Positions 35,762 through 47,849 of a stretch of DNA of 64,000 nt are shown piece after piece. This stretch comes from Ignelater luminosus (lineage: Eukaryota > Arthropoda > Insecta > Coleoptera > Elateridae). The DNA is taken from positions 124,001-188,000 of the forward strand of contig VTPC01000816.1 of assembly GCA_011009095.1 (NCBI GenBank), in the 5' to 3' direction. Under the pieces are notes generated by a model. It did not search any database. It saw only the letters and a list, made by a program, of their open reading frames with translations, and had not been told where the DNA came from. How positions within the stretch are numbered: the stretch's first letter is position 1; each line of letters begins with the position of its first letter. The position numbers were made by a program, and so were the translations under genes.

Positions 35762-36530
35762 CAGGGTGTCTCCGGATCGACTTAACAATAAGTGTGAAAG
35801 ACAAAAAATTTTCGAGTTGAGATTTGAGCTTGTGGGACTCAACCCTGCTTGATTAGAAACTAACTTGCCCCATATTTTTATTTTTGGAAAATCAAGCAGG
35901 CTTTAATAGGTATGAAAAACTTATTTTTGGTGTAGGTAAAGTATCTTTTCCGTGAGACATATCGAGAAATTTTATAAGCAAAAGTTGTTCAGAATGCAAA
36001 TTTATGCCCACATACTAAATTTGAAAATAATCGGAACAATTTGATTTTTTTAATTTCCAGGAAGGTTTACTTTATGTAATTGCCACCTGACTCCACATTT
36101 TTTTCAAGACGAACTGTAAATTCGTGATTAGCCTTATGAATCATTTCACAATCGGTGGCAGTTACATAGAGTAAACCTTCCCGTAATTTGTAATTAATAG
36201 TACTAATAAAATGTATTTTTTTAAATTCACTTTTGTAAAATTTAGAAAAATCAAATCGTTCCGATTGTTTTCTAATTTGGTATGTGGTCATAAATTTGCA
36301 TTCTGAACAAATTTTGCTTATAAAATTTTTCGATCTGTCTCACGGAAAAGGTACTTAACTACACCAAAAATAAGTTTTTGATACCTATCAAAGCCTGCTT
36401 GATTTTCCAAAAATAAAAATACGGTACAAGTTAGTTTCTAATCAAGCAGGGCTGATCTCCACAAGCTCAAATCTCAACTCGAAAATTTTTTGTCTCACAC
36501 CCATTGTTAAGTCGATCTGGGGACATCCTG
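35762..36530. mobile_element. 769-bp palindromic mariner-type MITE
   Basis: The left end is CAGGGTGTCTCCGGATCGAC and the right end on the minus strand is CAGGATGTCCCCAGATCGAC, with TA on both outer sides (35760-35761 and 36531-36532). The inverted arms extend about 350 bp each, almost to the centre: GGAAGGTTTACTTTATGTAA near 36060 is matched inversely by TTACATAGAGTAAACCTTCC near 36161. A loop of only about 65 bp remains. A transcript would fold into one long hairpin. There is no transposase; the frame 36067-36291 on the minus strand is the palindrome centre. Confidence 0.85.
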
Positions 36531-37219
36531 TATAATCCAGATACTCCATCTCTATTAATAATAAACGCACAACGCTCGAAACGAATAAACGAATGAGTCA
36601 TGTTAAGATTTTTTCACATCTTAGCATATCTGAACGCATCTCGCCCCCATCTCCTACTTAAAGTCATCTGATAAATAAATATCACCCAAATTATCTTTGT
36701 GATTATTCTAACAAGTGTTTAAGAGAAAATAATCTGAATCTTTTTTATACAACACACAACCTCCCTTTCCTTCCGCTGCTAACGCCGATTCCGGTGACTC
36801 GCTTTGTTGTCTTTGGAATATGGCAATCCTAAACAAAAATCAATTGCCAAAACAAAAAAAAAGAGCACCAGAATGTACACAATTTGTCATTTCTGGCAAC
36901 CCTCATCTTATTGAATATTTACACATAGTTGTAATTATTTATTTTATATTTATAATTTATTCAACTTTACGGAATTTGTGTTATGAATCTTGAATAACAT
37001 GTTGCACGCTATGTTGTCGAATGAAATTATTTATTTAGTAAATGTTAAAGAATTTAAAATGCGTTTTTTTTTACGAAATACACACTTAGTGTCAATATGC
37101 AGTATTCTAAAAAAAAAACGATGTCTGCAATAATTTAAAAATAAATTTTTAATACGTACTATTTTTGCAAAGAATTATATTTAAAAATATGATTGAGAGT
37201 TCTGGTTATTTAGTAAGTA

Positions 37220-37294
37220 GGACAGTAATTGGTAATGGAAGCAGTTTCCGTTACGTTACGTTACGGAAACTGCTTCCATTACCAATTACTGTCC
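37220..37294. repeat. Perfect 32-bp hairpin with 11-nt loop
   Basis: GGACAGTAATTGGTAATGGA starts the left arm (37220-37251). The right arm (37263-37294) is its exact reverse complement over 32 bp. The loop is TACGTTACGTT. It lies near the right end of the 3.0-kb hAT element and contains its GGTAATGG subterminal words. Confidence 0.85.
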
Positions 37295-37419
37295 AAGACT
37301 TTACCATTACCCATTACCAATTAGTGCTTTCATTCGTAAAGTAATGCATTACCATTACAGTACTGGCATTGGTAATTACATTACTGAGTAATGCAGTATT
37401 GCCCTACTCTGTAAATAGC

Positions 37420-40400
37420 CAACAGATTATTAGTTCAAATTACGAATTAGGTCGAGTAAAGGAGCGTAGGGTATGTTGCGCCTATGGCAGAATTTCTTAA
37501 GGCGTCTTCGTGTGGTAAACAGGGTGGTTACTTTCAGTTGTCTTACTCTTCATTGTGCAACTGCTTCATTTGCACGTTTTTCCGTCGGCCTTGTTTAATC
37601 GTTGTGTATGTGCTTTCTGAAATGCCGGAACTTTAATAATTTCATTTCGCATAACCTAAAGTTTCCTTCAAATGTGTCGTTCTGGCAAACAAAACATCAG
37701 CGTTACTAGGGCACATCGAAACAAAATGATAAAAGGAGGCTAAAGAATCTACTATTTCCGATATTTATAATCCTGAAGAAAGAAATTAAAAGGTTTTTTT
37801 GAAAGCAATTTCGACGTATATTAAAAGCTTGTAAAATGTTGAAATGCACATCATTCGTACATTTAGCGTTTTTCGATTAAAATCTCTATTAACTGAGCTT
37901 CTGGATATGTGAATCGATAGCGCTTTCCATTAACTTGAAAGAAGGAAAATGTCCCTAATTTCAATTTAAATCTTTTGATATGTTTGACATTCTTTGATTA
38001 AACATTTGCAAAACAATCTTAATTCTGAGTAGTAGTAATTATAATTACGGTAGTCATATTTTGATCCCTGACTGTAAGGTTCGAGCACTCCAGATTGGAA
38101 TTATTGTTAATGGGAGTTTCGGATTTCGTAGGAAACTGAGCTTCCTGAATTACGCTGATCTGTGAGTAAAGACATATTATACAATTTTCGATCTTTTCCA
38201 ACACATATTACGCAATGTAGAACAAAGAAGAAAGAAATCCTAGAAATAGAAATAGTAGATTTTATTATATGACCCTCTACAACTTTTCCACAACGAAGAA
38301 GCGGGAAGAATGATGCCATAATCACAAAGGGCCTCTGACATCCCTTAACAGAAGAAGTGAAAGTAGTATTTCTAAACGAAAAGCTTAGACAACTTTAAAA
38401 ACATTAAAAAATTGGCGTTTCGTGATCTATTATCGAAAATCTAATAATTAATGACGTTAGAACCTAGGATCATTCAGTTAGAAGTCTAGCAGAAATGCAA
38501 TAAGTATTTATTGATTGTGTCAAAATATCATTGATAGTATGAAATAGATTAACTGGTAAAGGTAACTGATTGTAGGTATAACTATTATTTAAGACAATCC
38601 CAAGTCTAGTATTATTCATTTTTATTACAGTGCTCAAAACTCCTTAATAGATCCATTCGATTATTGACGTCATAAACCCACATTTAAAGTTTTTGTTTTG
38701 ATTATCTTTTGTTAGGTAGTACGTCAAATGCAGTAGATAAAAACAATTAATTAAAGTTAATAGAACTTGAAAAATCACATTCAAACAATATTTGCTTTTG
38801 ACATTTACAGTTTACCCAAAAATTAATTTCATAAAATCCCCACTAAATAAACACAAAAATTATTATCAATCAATACATAACCAAATCAAATCATTCAGTT
38901 TTACAACTTCACTCTCGGGTTTAACGAACCCAAAAAAAAGTGTATTAATTTTGTTTTCAACGTGTCACGAATTATGTTAAAGTAAAATGATGGATGTGTT
39001 ATTTTATTAGAGAAACGATTATCACAGGGAATTTATCTAAAATTCACGCACGGAGTTGTGTTGACAAGGAAAAAACCACCTATCAATTATGCATGGAATG
39101 TATTTTTGTGTTTTAAATCACCTTTTTGTTTATCGGCGGAATAAAATCTTTTTTCTATATAAAGTATATAGAAAAACAGCACAAGAAAACTTAATCTTCG
39201 GTATATGTAGTATGTGGTTGGTGGATAACAAAAACGTATAAATAGATAGAAAGCTCTGTTGGGATTATCTTGACAGGTTTCGTAATAAATTTTACATTAG
39301 GTTTATGTTATTCGTATCTCTTTATGTGGAAATATTGAGGTTTTACAGGAAAAGAAAAAGTAGAAAGAGGCAAGAAAGGGAAAATTATGATTAATCTCGA
39401 AAACTGAAAACGAACTTTTTTTCGTCGGATCTTTATTAGTTAACAATTATCAAGTAAGAATGGATGCGTCATCTCTTTCTTCTTCAGAATTCTCTTAATT
39501 CAGTTTATTCTTTGACTTTTACAAACTTGCTAGGAAATTAGTAATTGTGGTTAAACAATAATAAAGCAAATCTTTGTTTATAGCACATCACATATGAACA
39601 AAAGTAGTGTTCGTAAAAAAATAGCAATTTTAAAACTTGAAAATAGCCATATTAAGGAAATAAAATAAAACCTCACATAAAACATGTTCGCGTTTGTAAA
39701 ACAAATGAGGAGCTATACAGAATCATAAAAAGACTCGATGACTAATTGGATATTTCCAAGTTGAATTGAGAGATTCTTTATACTGACATCTCTATTTAGT
39801 CTTAGGCGAGATGTCCAAGCGGATTATCACAGATTGTCGAGAAGAATCAAGAAATTGCAACTCTGACCTATTTGATCTTTTTAAAAACAAGTTTGAGACG
39901 TTTCTCAACTTATCTTTCATATTATACTAGATGAGTTAAGAATTTGAATATGTAGTGTTGTTCAGCGTTTGGGAAATTTCTCATCTTTCAGATTTAACCA
40001 TAAATAAATAATAAACACTATTTCTATTTCTGATGTGTCCAAACTGAATCTTTCTGAATGGTTTCCTTCTAGAGTTCTAAAATCTTAAAGTGAGCCTAAA
40101 CTGTGGTGAAGATGCTAACAAAGTAGAAAAATGGACACTCTTGAATCTGTGGTAGAAATATTGAAGTATGGTGGAATGATCTGTTTGGATAATATTTAAA
40201 GACCAAAACAGGTGTTAATATGAGTAAAGTGATTTAAAGAGAAGAAGCTAAAACACAGTAACCGTACTCTATAATTCTTTATAAACCTTTCACTTAGTCG
40301 ATATTGACAACAGCATAAAGAATATCATCTAGCTGAAAAACAAAACGGAATGGAATTAAATATTCGTAAAGAAAACAGTAACACAAACATTGAAGGATCT

Positions 40401-41840
40401 ACTAAGTACTGGCAATATCTAAAGAGAGAAACCGGCCGCATGCTTATGTATGTACAGTGTAGCAGAATGTAAAAAAAGAATCTGTTAAGAAAACTCCAAA
40501 GTGCTAAAAATTGTAACGTCTTGGAGAAGTTGCTCACCGAAGAAAGGAAGAAGGTTGGATAAAGTAGATGAAAGGCCAGATGAAAGAATAAATGACTACA
40601 TCAAGACCAGACGTTCAAAATTTGAAGATTTCAAAACTAGACTGGTTCAAACGTTCTAGTTTGACCAAGATGACCTGTTCGTATCTAAATTCTGCGCAGT
40701 TGAACATATTAAAATAAAAGGCATCATCTTTTGCCACAAATCAGACAAGAAGCTCCCTAACCAACATTTAAGTTTACGACGTTTAGAACGTTGCAAGCGC
40801 CTTAAAACCATGTTGCTTGGATCGATTATAAAAAAGCCTTGGACTTTTGACTTTAACCATCCCACTATATTAATTATGATATAACTAGTAGCGTGGAATT
40901 AATATACCACGGTTACTATAAGTAATAAAAGTTCAAATTATAAACTACTGATCCGTTCCTGTCGTTACACTTACTAAGGCATTGACTTGGAAGCTAATTA
41001 GTTCTAGAAGCATTAAATCGAAAAAGGAAGAAGAGAAGAGTTTTCCTCTCCACACTGATTCTACAGATAACAAGAAAGGAAAAACTTATAATGGAGACTT
41101 ACTAAAGTCAACGGTGTCAGGTAAGTCACATATAGGGTTAACTGGATAAGATCAAACCTTGTCAATACTTGAAAGATATACAGGAAATGAGAAGATTCGA
41201 AAACCATAGAATATTAACATATTAGCTGATTCTTCAATTAGACTTCATTTTCTACAAAAGGAATGACAGAGTATACCAAGAAGAGTTTATAAATGTAAAA
41301 AAATCGTATTAGATACCAAACCTTCCAAGGAGCTGATATGGCGGCATGACCACCAGAGGCATCTAAAAGAGCCATTAGTATAAAGGGAAGAAGTGGAATT
41401 TGAGAACGAGAAGCACTAAACAACTATAAAAAGAAATTGGCGTACTGCGTTAAATTATCAACTGTAATACACCGATACAGGAGGCATATTATCGAAATCC
41501 GGCAGATATTTACGATACAACGATTTCCTAAACATTTCTGCGAGTTAAGATTTCTATTTATGATCTTATCTCCGATTATAATTGAAAATTTTACCAAGTA
41601 GAAACTTGTTTTGGAATCAATTTATTGATGATACGATGCTGACTATATAGGTCTATTTTATTGGACAATTTTCGAGAACTAAAGAAAAAAGGAAAAACAA
41701 ATAAAACAAGAATAACTAAGAATTCGCAAAAAGCAATCACAGGGGCCTTTCCACTAGCTAACTGTCGCACACTGGTCTGAAATCCCGAGAACTTGGTCAA
41801 AATATAAAAACTTTGTTCTACACCCACGAAGATTTACATA
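37420..41840. other. AT-rich noncoding stretch
   Basis: No credible coding region. A small hairpin TTTTTCTATATA-AAG-TATATAGAAAAA lies near 39152. From about 39740 to 41420 the sequence is somewhat less AT-rich and purine-rich on the plus strand, as in an old coding-type mobile element, but stops fall in all frames and no motif was recognised. Confidence 0.4.
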
Positions 41841-41844
41841 TTGG

Positions 41845-42212
41845 GATTTTCGAGGTCATTGATTACGATTTAGAAGTCAAAATCTAAAAATTCAAAATGG
41901 GGGATTCAATATGGCGGACAAGATGTTTTTTGAGTTGCTCAATTGGGCTGAAAATGAGTTTCATCATATTTCTGAGGTCGCTAATTACGATCATAAAGTC
42001 AAGATTCAAACATTCAAAATGTCGGATCCAATATGGCAGACAAAATGTTTTTGAGTCGCTTAATTTGGGCTCAGAATGAATCTCATCATACTTCTGTGAT
42101 CGCTAATTACAATTGTAAAGTCAAAATTGAAAAATCCAAAATGGCGAATCCAATATGGCGTACAAAATCTTTTTGAGTCGCTCGATTGGGCTGAAAATGG
42201 ATTCCATCATAT
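41845..42212 (+). repeat. ~122-bp minisatellite, three units
   Basis: Units begin near 41851, 41972 and 42095 with GGTC(G/A)CTAATTACGAT-like starts. Each continues AAGTCAA, ATTCAAAATG, TCCAATATGGCGGACA, TTTTTGAGTCGCT, TTGGGCTGAAAATG and TCATCAT. Spacing is 121 and 123 bp. Units differ by scattered substitutions. The plus frame 41897-42079 is a reading through the repeat. Confidence 0.8.
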
Positions 42213-45200
42213 AAATAAGTATTTCGACAGCTATTGCGCAACACGTACATTATTTTTGTTCAAACACCTATGAGCAGCTGTTCTTTGTCAATTATGTTGG
42301 TTCATTAAATTACATATATAGGGTAACCAAGGTCGTCACAGAATTCTGCAGAATTCATAGTTGTTTTTCTACATTTGTAAATTGTGAAGTTTTTTCTTTT
42401 GTGTGATTGTTTTGAAAAAATTGCATTGTGGTAATTTTAATTTTTGTTTTCAGCACATCACTTATTTTAATTATAATTCTACGTATCTTTATCTGACTGA
42501 TCCATTTTAATAATTCAAAAAAGGTTGGTTAATAATTAATGAAACAGCACTACTTTAAATAATACCTTATTTTGGAGATTTGTTTTCAACACGTTCGAAC
42601 CGATCAAGTGGCTCTTAAACTGCCTCCCTCTTTCACAGTCATCACAAACCAACATATGTTTGTACGGAATTTGACACTTCAAACATCCAAGTATACTACC
42701 TAAAAAGTAAAATTTCCGAAATGAAAAATTTGTTTTTTTTTACTTTTGGCCAGCTTTTTGTGCTTTCGGACCAGTGTGTGTCGGTCTTATTGGGAAGACC
42801 ACCGTTACCGAGGTGGTTGCTAAGTAATGCTGCATTTCTATTGGTTCGTAGAAATCGAGATAAATTGTTGAAAATTAAATTAATCAATTATGCTCAGGCT
42901 TTGTTTATTATTGTATCATGAAGCTACGGAAATATAAGTTTTATTCGTCTTTCCCACCACATAAGTGATTGTATAATACTGCAACTTTGACAGATGGGGA
43001 GAGACAACAGGCTGAGTTTAAGGTGCACTTAAACAAGCTTACTAGGTACCAATAATATCAAAGTAAAGTAGGGTAGATCAAAACTTGAACGTTGTTGAAA
43101 AAATGAAACCATATGAAACAAGCTACGAGGGTCGCATAATGGCTACAGTTTTCATCCGTCTCCTTCAGTCAAAAATAACAAGTACCTTCTGCGTATGGAA
43201 GTTAAAGAAAGCGAATTCTTTAAAAAAGGAAACACTAAAATAGCAACAACTGGTGAAATCACAACAGTTTGTGATATCCATTTGTATGCAAAACCTTGAA
43301 AACGCTTAATTAAGTCATACTAACAAAGCACAAAGAAACATATTAAAAACTTTTAAAACTACATCTTAAAAGGATACAAAATTCCAGTACGCTTAGGTAA
43401 AACGTTTGTTTACATTCTAAAAGATCCTTTGTTATTATACTGTTTTAAAACAAGATCAACATAAAACAATTGTATTTAGTTACAAAAAAATAACCTCGAA
43501 ATTACAATGTTAACCAAAATAATGTGTAAACACTGTTCAGCAAGCAAACAGTTTCCCTTTAAATCTCCAAGGTGGAGTTTCCGGACCAGTTTAGGTTCCT
43601 CTGGGAACTCTGCAGGCTTGGCGGATTTCGAGTTTTACTTCTCGGTTTTGAGGCTGCTGCTGCTGCTTGCTGCTGCTGAAGGATATGAAATGTTTTCGCA
43701 TGACCGAATTTATTTGAATACTTTTGTTCTTTGGAGGGTGAAATACGACATTAATTTTCCTTTTGTTTAATTACAAGGGCAGCTTTATTTTTTTATTCCC
43801 TTTTTCCTTTTTTCGAGGGTCTTCTACATCGCCAACTTAAAAGCATCATCAAATCAGGTATGGAACGTTTCGTTGAGGTTGGTTTGGATTTTAATACAAG
43901 GTAATGCGAAACCGATTTTTAAAAGTTTTTAATGGAAAAATCTTGTTAAAGGGAAAAAAGTGTACGATTTGGTCTAGTGGCGGCCTAGAGAAAAACATTT
44001 CCTATCGTCCTTGATCGCTTTCTGATCTTGTAATATTAGTTAGTGGCCAATGTAAGAACATTATACGGCCTACTTTGAGTTTGCGTCATGTCGCAAAATG
44101 CCAACCGTTCACAACATTACTAACGTTACCAACAAATCTGTTTTATATTTTATCTGTAGTGGGTGTAATTTTTTTATTTTAAACTGACCGTGTAACTGTT
44201 TCTAATCATTAGCAAATTAAATGTTAAAGATAATATCGACATCCTTTTTTTCTGGAAAGATTGCGCATTTTAAAACGATTTATTGCCAAATTAAATATTT
44301 AAAAATGTTTCGACTTTAAGTAGGTTTAAGTTTTATTAGATCCATTTGATTTGCGACACATACACATAAAATGATGTGCAATTGTTCTTAGTAGTTAAAT
44401 CAAAATACAGTGTTGTATTACATAATTATTATCAAACGAGAAAAATTTAATTCTATCCAACCACAAGCGATTCAACAATAATAATTATGATAATAATTTA
44501 AACAGATAAAATTGAAATTGTTTCGATTTATAAATACTTCCTGATTATCGAATAATTTTGAAATTGGAAACCGTTTTTTTTCCAGTATCATCAGTCATAG
44601 AATATTTAAAAATAGTGTTTACGTTATGTCATTGTTATTATATAAAATCTCCTGATACTTAATATCTAATTAATTAAATGAGAATTTGCAATTCGGGTTA
44701 CTACTTACCATATACATGGAGTTAATTTTTGAGCAGCCAAAAGAGCACACTGAGATAAAGATTAGATTAGATCTACTTAACTGAAGATTTTTTTAATTAC
44801 CAAAAATATTAAGATAAAATTCTGTGTATTGTTGCTAGATCAAAGGAAGGATGAAAGCAATTCTATCCAAAGAATTTCTTTGGTCCATTGCAAAAGTAAA
44901 TAATCTAGCAAAAATAGACCTTTTACATTTTTCTAGTAGGATGTGTCGCATTCGAATAAAATTAAGTTTCCCCCAAAGATCTAAAACAACAAGACATATT
45001 GAAATGGAATCTTTTGAGATAGTCATTATAAGGTGTTTGCTGCTATTCTAGCAACTGTCATAGCTGACTGTCTTACCGGTAACAAGGACTTAGCAGGATA
45101 ATCAAATATGTATTGTTTTTAAAGTTGTTTTCGTCTATTTTCTTCGCCTCTAGAAGACTATTAGGTGATATTGTTAAGTCATTTCATCGAAATTAGATAG

Positions 45201-45450
45201 AAAATCTTATCGCTCACTAACTTCAATCAAACTCATTCGGTTTAGCAAAGGACAAGTTGGTCAGAGTCAAATTCTAGGAAGAGTAATGAGCAACTAGTTT
45301 TGATGAAATATATTAACGTGAATCTACCACTTTGATTCAAAAACAGCTTCTGTCAATGGTTCTTCCACATTCAAGAAATTCTCGTGCTACCGTCGGATGG
45401 GGAGATTGTGGCTTCTAGTTATTTTCTGCGCTGCAAAATTCAATTGACTA
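42213..45450. other. AT-rich noncoding stretch with a less AT-rich spot near 43.6 kb
   Basis: Nothing was recognised. A 16-bp palindrome GAATTCTGCAGAATTC occurs near 42341. Around 43550-43690 the sequence is less AT-rich and holds the CTG tract listed separately, with short open frames on both strands and no family match. The remainder is AT-rich. Confidence 0.4.
43653..43678 (+). repeat. (CTG)n trinucleotide repeat, interrupted
   Basis: CTG triplets are interrupted once by CTT. Read in the plus frame of 43507-43770 it gives Leu/Ala runs; read on the minus strand it can give Gln or Ser runs. Neither frame is otherwise convincing. Confidence 0.8.
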
Positions 45451-45720
45451 TCCTCCACTGAGGGAGACGATTACTGGAAACTGTTTTTGTTGATGACTGT
45501 CGGATCTTGCCCATCATTAGGTGGCTTATACGGTAAAAGTATGCCGAGCTTCGTTCTTCAGTAGACCACTCTGTGGAGTCAGCGTTTGAATTTTGCTTTT
45601 TACCAAGCCACTGCGGTGACTACCGGCAAAGTTTTGCCCACCACCAAACCGCCTACAATGGTTAACGACCAGGCTTGCTCTCTACTAAAGCACTTGCGGC
45701 TACTGGTTATAGTTGGTTAT
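45450..45720 (-). repeat. GGTGGC-type minisatellite block, inverse orientation
   Basis: On the minus strand this carries GGTTTGGTGGTGGGCAAAAC, CACCGCAGTGGCTTGGTAAA and related words, similar to the cluster at 21.0-23.2 kb. It appears to be another island of the same family. Identity is low. Confidence 0.4.
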
Positions 45721-45901
45721 AAGTAGCAAAGCAGTTTTTGTGCAAACTTTAGAAAAGGGCTCCCCTTGAAAGTCAAATTTTTTTTGTTTTATACTTCACA
45801 TGAGAAAAAAACTTCAATTTGTACAGTTACTCTTCTATTTACGATACATCTTTGTTGTAATATTTTTTATAATTATGTTGTTGGTAAGAAGCATTGTTGG
45901 C

Positions 45902-46063
45902 CAGGGCCGGTTTCAGCGGTCAAGCTAGTGAAGCGACTGCCTCGGGGCGGGCAATCAATTAAAAGATCGAGTTTTATACTACTGGATTGTTTGGTATGGT
46001 ATGGAGGGGAGCAAAAATCTAACTTTGCTTCAGGGAGCATTAATCCAAACTTGTTGGCGCCTT
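45902..46063 (+). mobile_element. Short internally deleted member of the 20-kb hAT-like family
   Basis: The left part, CAGGGCCGGTTTCAGCGGTC then GCGACTGCCTC near 45940, matches the left end of the element at 20311 (GCGACTGCCTC there too). The right part, GCAAAAATCTAACTTTGCTTC near 46011, matches its right end. The span is about 160 bp, so most of the interior is missing. The exact right boundary is uncertain. The 117-codon frame at 45766-46119 runs through this element. Confidence 0.55.
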
Positions 46064-47840
46064 TTTATGGCTGTAGAAAACTTGTTTTTTTTGTTATCAC
46101 TTCTGTACATCCCCGCTAGGTTGTAATATTGTTTTGTAACCATTACAATACTGGTTGCTTTTAAGCCGCAACCTGTTGATACTGCAAACTTAAGATTTGC
46201 AATCCACATTTGTAGATTTTCTTATATTGAAATTGACTTGTTCTACGTTTTAATTAAAACAATTGAATGATTGTATAATTCAAAATCTAATTTACTGAAA
46301 TTTCGAACATTCGCCTAGCTGATTGATTCTCTTAAATTATTCTGAACGACTTAGCTTGCTTCATCAAACTGAAGTAAGGATCTGCTGTTGGTTGGTCCAT
46401 CAACGTGACCTGGCGTCCCTTAATGTTTGAATTTAAATTAATAAACTTTATAACTGTTTTAGTATTCTGTTTTTATCGGAGAATGGATATTATGCAAAAA
46501 ATAAGATTTTTTCTTATTTTATCAAAACAATGAGATTAAATCAATTTTAAAATTAATCCGATTGTTTTAAAAACGATTATCCTCTTAAATAATGCGGGAT
46601 ATACTTTTTAACAGTGTACTTATGTTAAAAGAAAAGTAATTTACTCAATTTACTTGATTTACAGCCTCTACTCTTCTTTTATAGAAGCTAATGGTGCAAA
46701 AATAAGGAATTCCTGGCAGTTAATTAACAACCTATTACAGAGAAGTGCTTTTATACTTGGTTAAACTTTTAAAAGCCTTCTGAATATGCAACTAGTTTTT
46801 TAAATTATTCTCTTATTCAGAACAGAAATTATTATTTATTCATAATCTCTTTTCGTTTTCACTTCTCTTAGCATCATTAGCATTTGGAACATTATTCTTT
46901 TTCTTATAACTATACTATGCGTTCCGGATTATTAATATTATTATCGTTGTTGTCGTCATTGTTATAAAATTTTACGTTGTTACGATTTAATTTCTTCTAA
47001 CAAATAATAATTACCGACTCGATTTCAATTTCGCTTTTATAATTAAAAGCTGTTCGTGTTGTATTACCTACGAGAAGTGCTTAAAACTGTTTTCTCTTTT
47101 AAAATCTTATACTACCTACAATTTCAGGAGCGAAACACGTGCAGTCATTTTCCAAGGATGATGGTTTAATTACTTGGCTAATTTGAAATTAAGACAAATA
47201 TAATCTTGATTTCTGAAACTGTCGGAACGAACAAGAGTATAACTTTGCTTTACTTTAATGTTAAGTAATGAGTTCTCACACCACCCCACAAAATAGCTAC
47301 ATTAAAGAAGAAGGGAAAAGAAAATCCTTCGGCTGGAAAATTTCTATGGAAATCATTCCGCTAATTTAAATTAATGCTTTTTCGTTTTCTTTTTTTTTAA
47401 ATAAAAGTTACAGAAAAAAAAGAGCGAAATTCATTTGTTATGTTTACTGGTCTACTGGTCTACTGGTCTACTGGGCGTTTTCAATCGGTCTAACACAAGG
47501 GGCACAAGTTTTTTTTTGGCATTACAGCAATATGTAGTGTATGAAAAAAAAATCCATTAGGGAAATTTATTTCGTTTTAAAAGCAGAAAATATACATGTA
47601 TTGTAACTGATTGGATAACTTTAATGTTGTTCCATTAGCACCTCACACAATTTACAAAATAAATCGAAGTTTAAAAAACAGAGCTATCAGGAAGTATTGA
47701 TTCAGGAGCAAAAACGAGTAAAGAAGTAGTAAATTGCTATTCCAATTAATTTTAATTAGAAAATTACAGTAGAACCATTACGATGATTTCTTAAGAGAAA
47801 TTCATTAAGAATTCTGTAAAACTTAGTGACTTTCCAAAAT
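46064..47840. other. AT-rich noncoding stretch with a short octamer repeat
   Basis: No gene was recognised. TACTGGTC is repeated nearly four times at 47445-47473 (8-bp period). The rest is AT-rich. Confidence 0.45.
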
Positions 47841-47849
47841 GGATGATAG

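Larger units (their letters stand above)
34381..37419. mobile_element. 3.0-kb non-autonomous hAT element with exact 8-bp target duplication
   Basis: The element spans 34389-37411. TAAATAGC occurs exactly at both flanks (34381-34388 and 37412-37419). The left end is CAGAGCTGGGCGCATTAC and the right end on the minus strand is CAGAGTAGGGCAATACTGC. Both then run into subterminal repeats of GTAAT, GGTAATG and ATTACC words, in 34400-34560 and 37200-37400, as in hAT elements with clustered subterminal binding motifs. No hAT transposase frame is present, so movement must have used an enzyme from elsewhere. The interior holds a GATTAATCG-rich block (34592-35213), a truncated mariner-type end (to 35625) and a complete palindromic MITE (35762-36530), so it served as an insertion target itself. 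Confidence 0.85.

Noticed and set aside
36067-36291. 74-codon minus-strand frame
   Set aside because: It is the centre and one arm of the palindromic MITE.
39806-39830. tRNA-like start GGCGAGATGTCCAAGCGGAT
   Set aside because: It resembles an A box, but no T-arm, anticodon stem or acceptor pairing can be built downstream.
42810-42850. X-box-like GTTGCTAAGTAAT next to an inverted CCAAT, suggesting a cilia gene promoter
   Set aside because: It misses the consensus at one required base, and there is no initiator or exon nearby.
45894-46058. Exact TTGTTGGC octamers flanking 45902-46050, suggesting a target duplication
   Set aside because: Alignment with the related element at 20311-21283 places the right octamer inside the element (GAAGTTGGCCCTG there), so the match is probably coincidental.
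45766-46119. 117-codon plus-strand frame
   Set aside because: It runs through a hAT-like MITE and an AT-rich flank, and no domain is recognisable.
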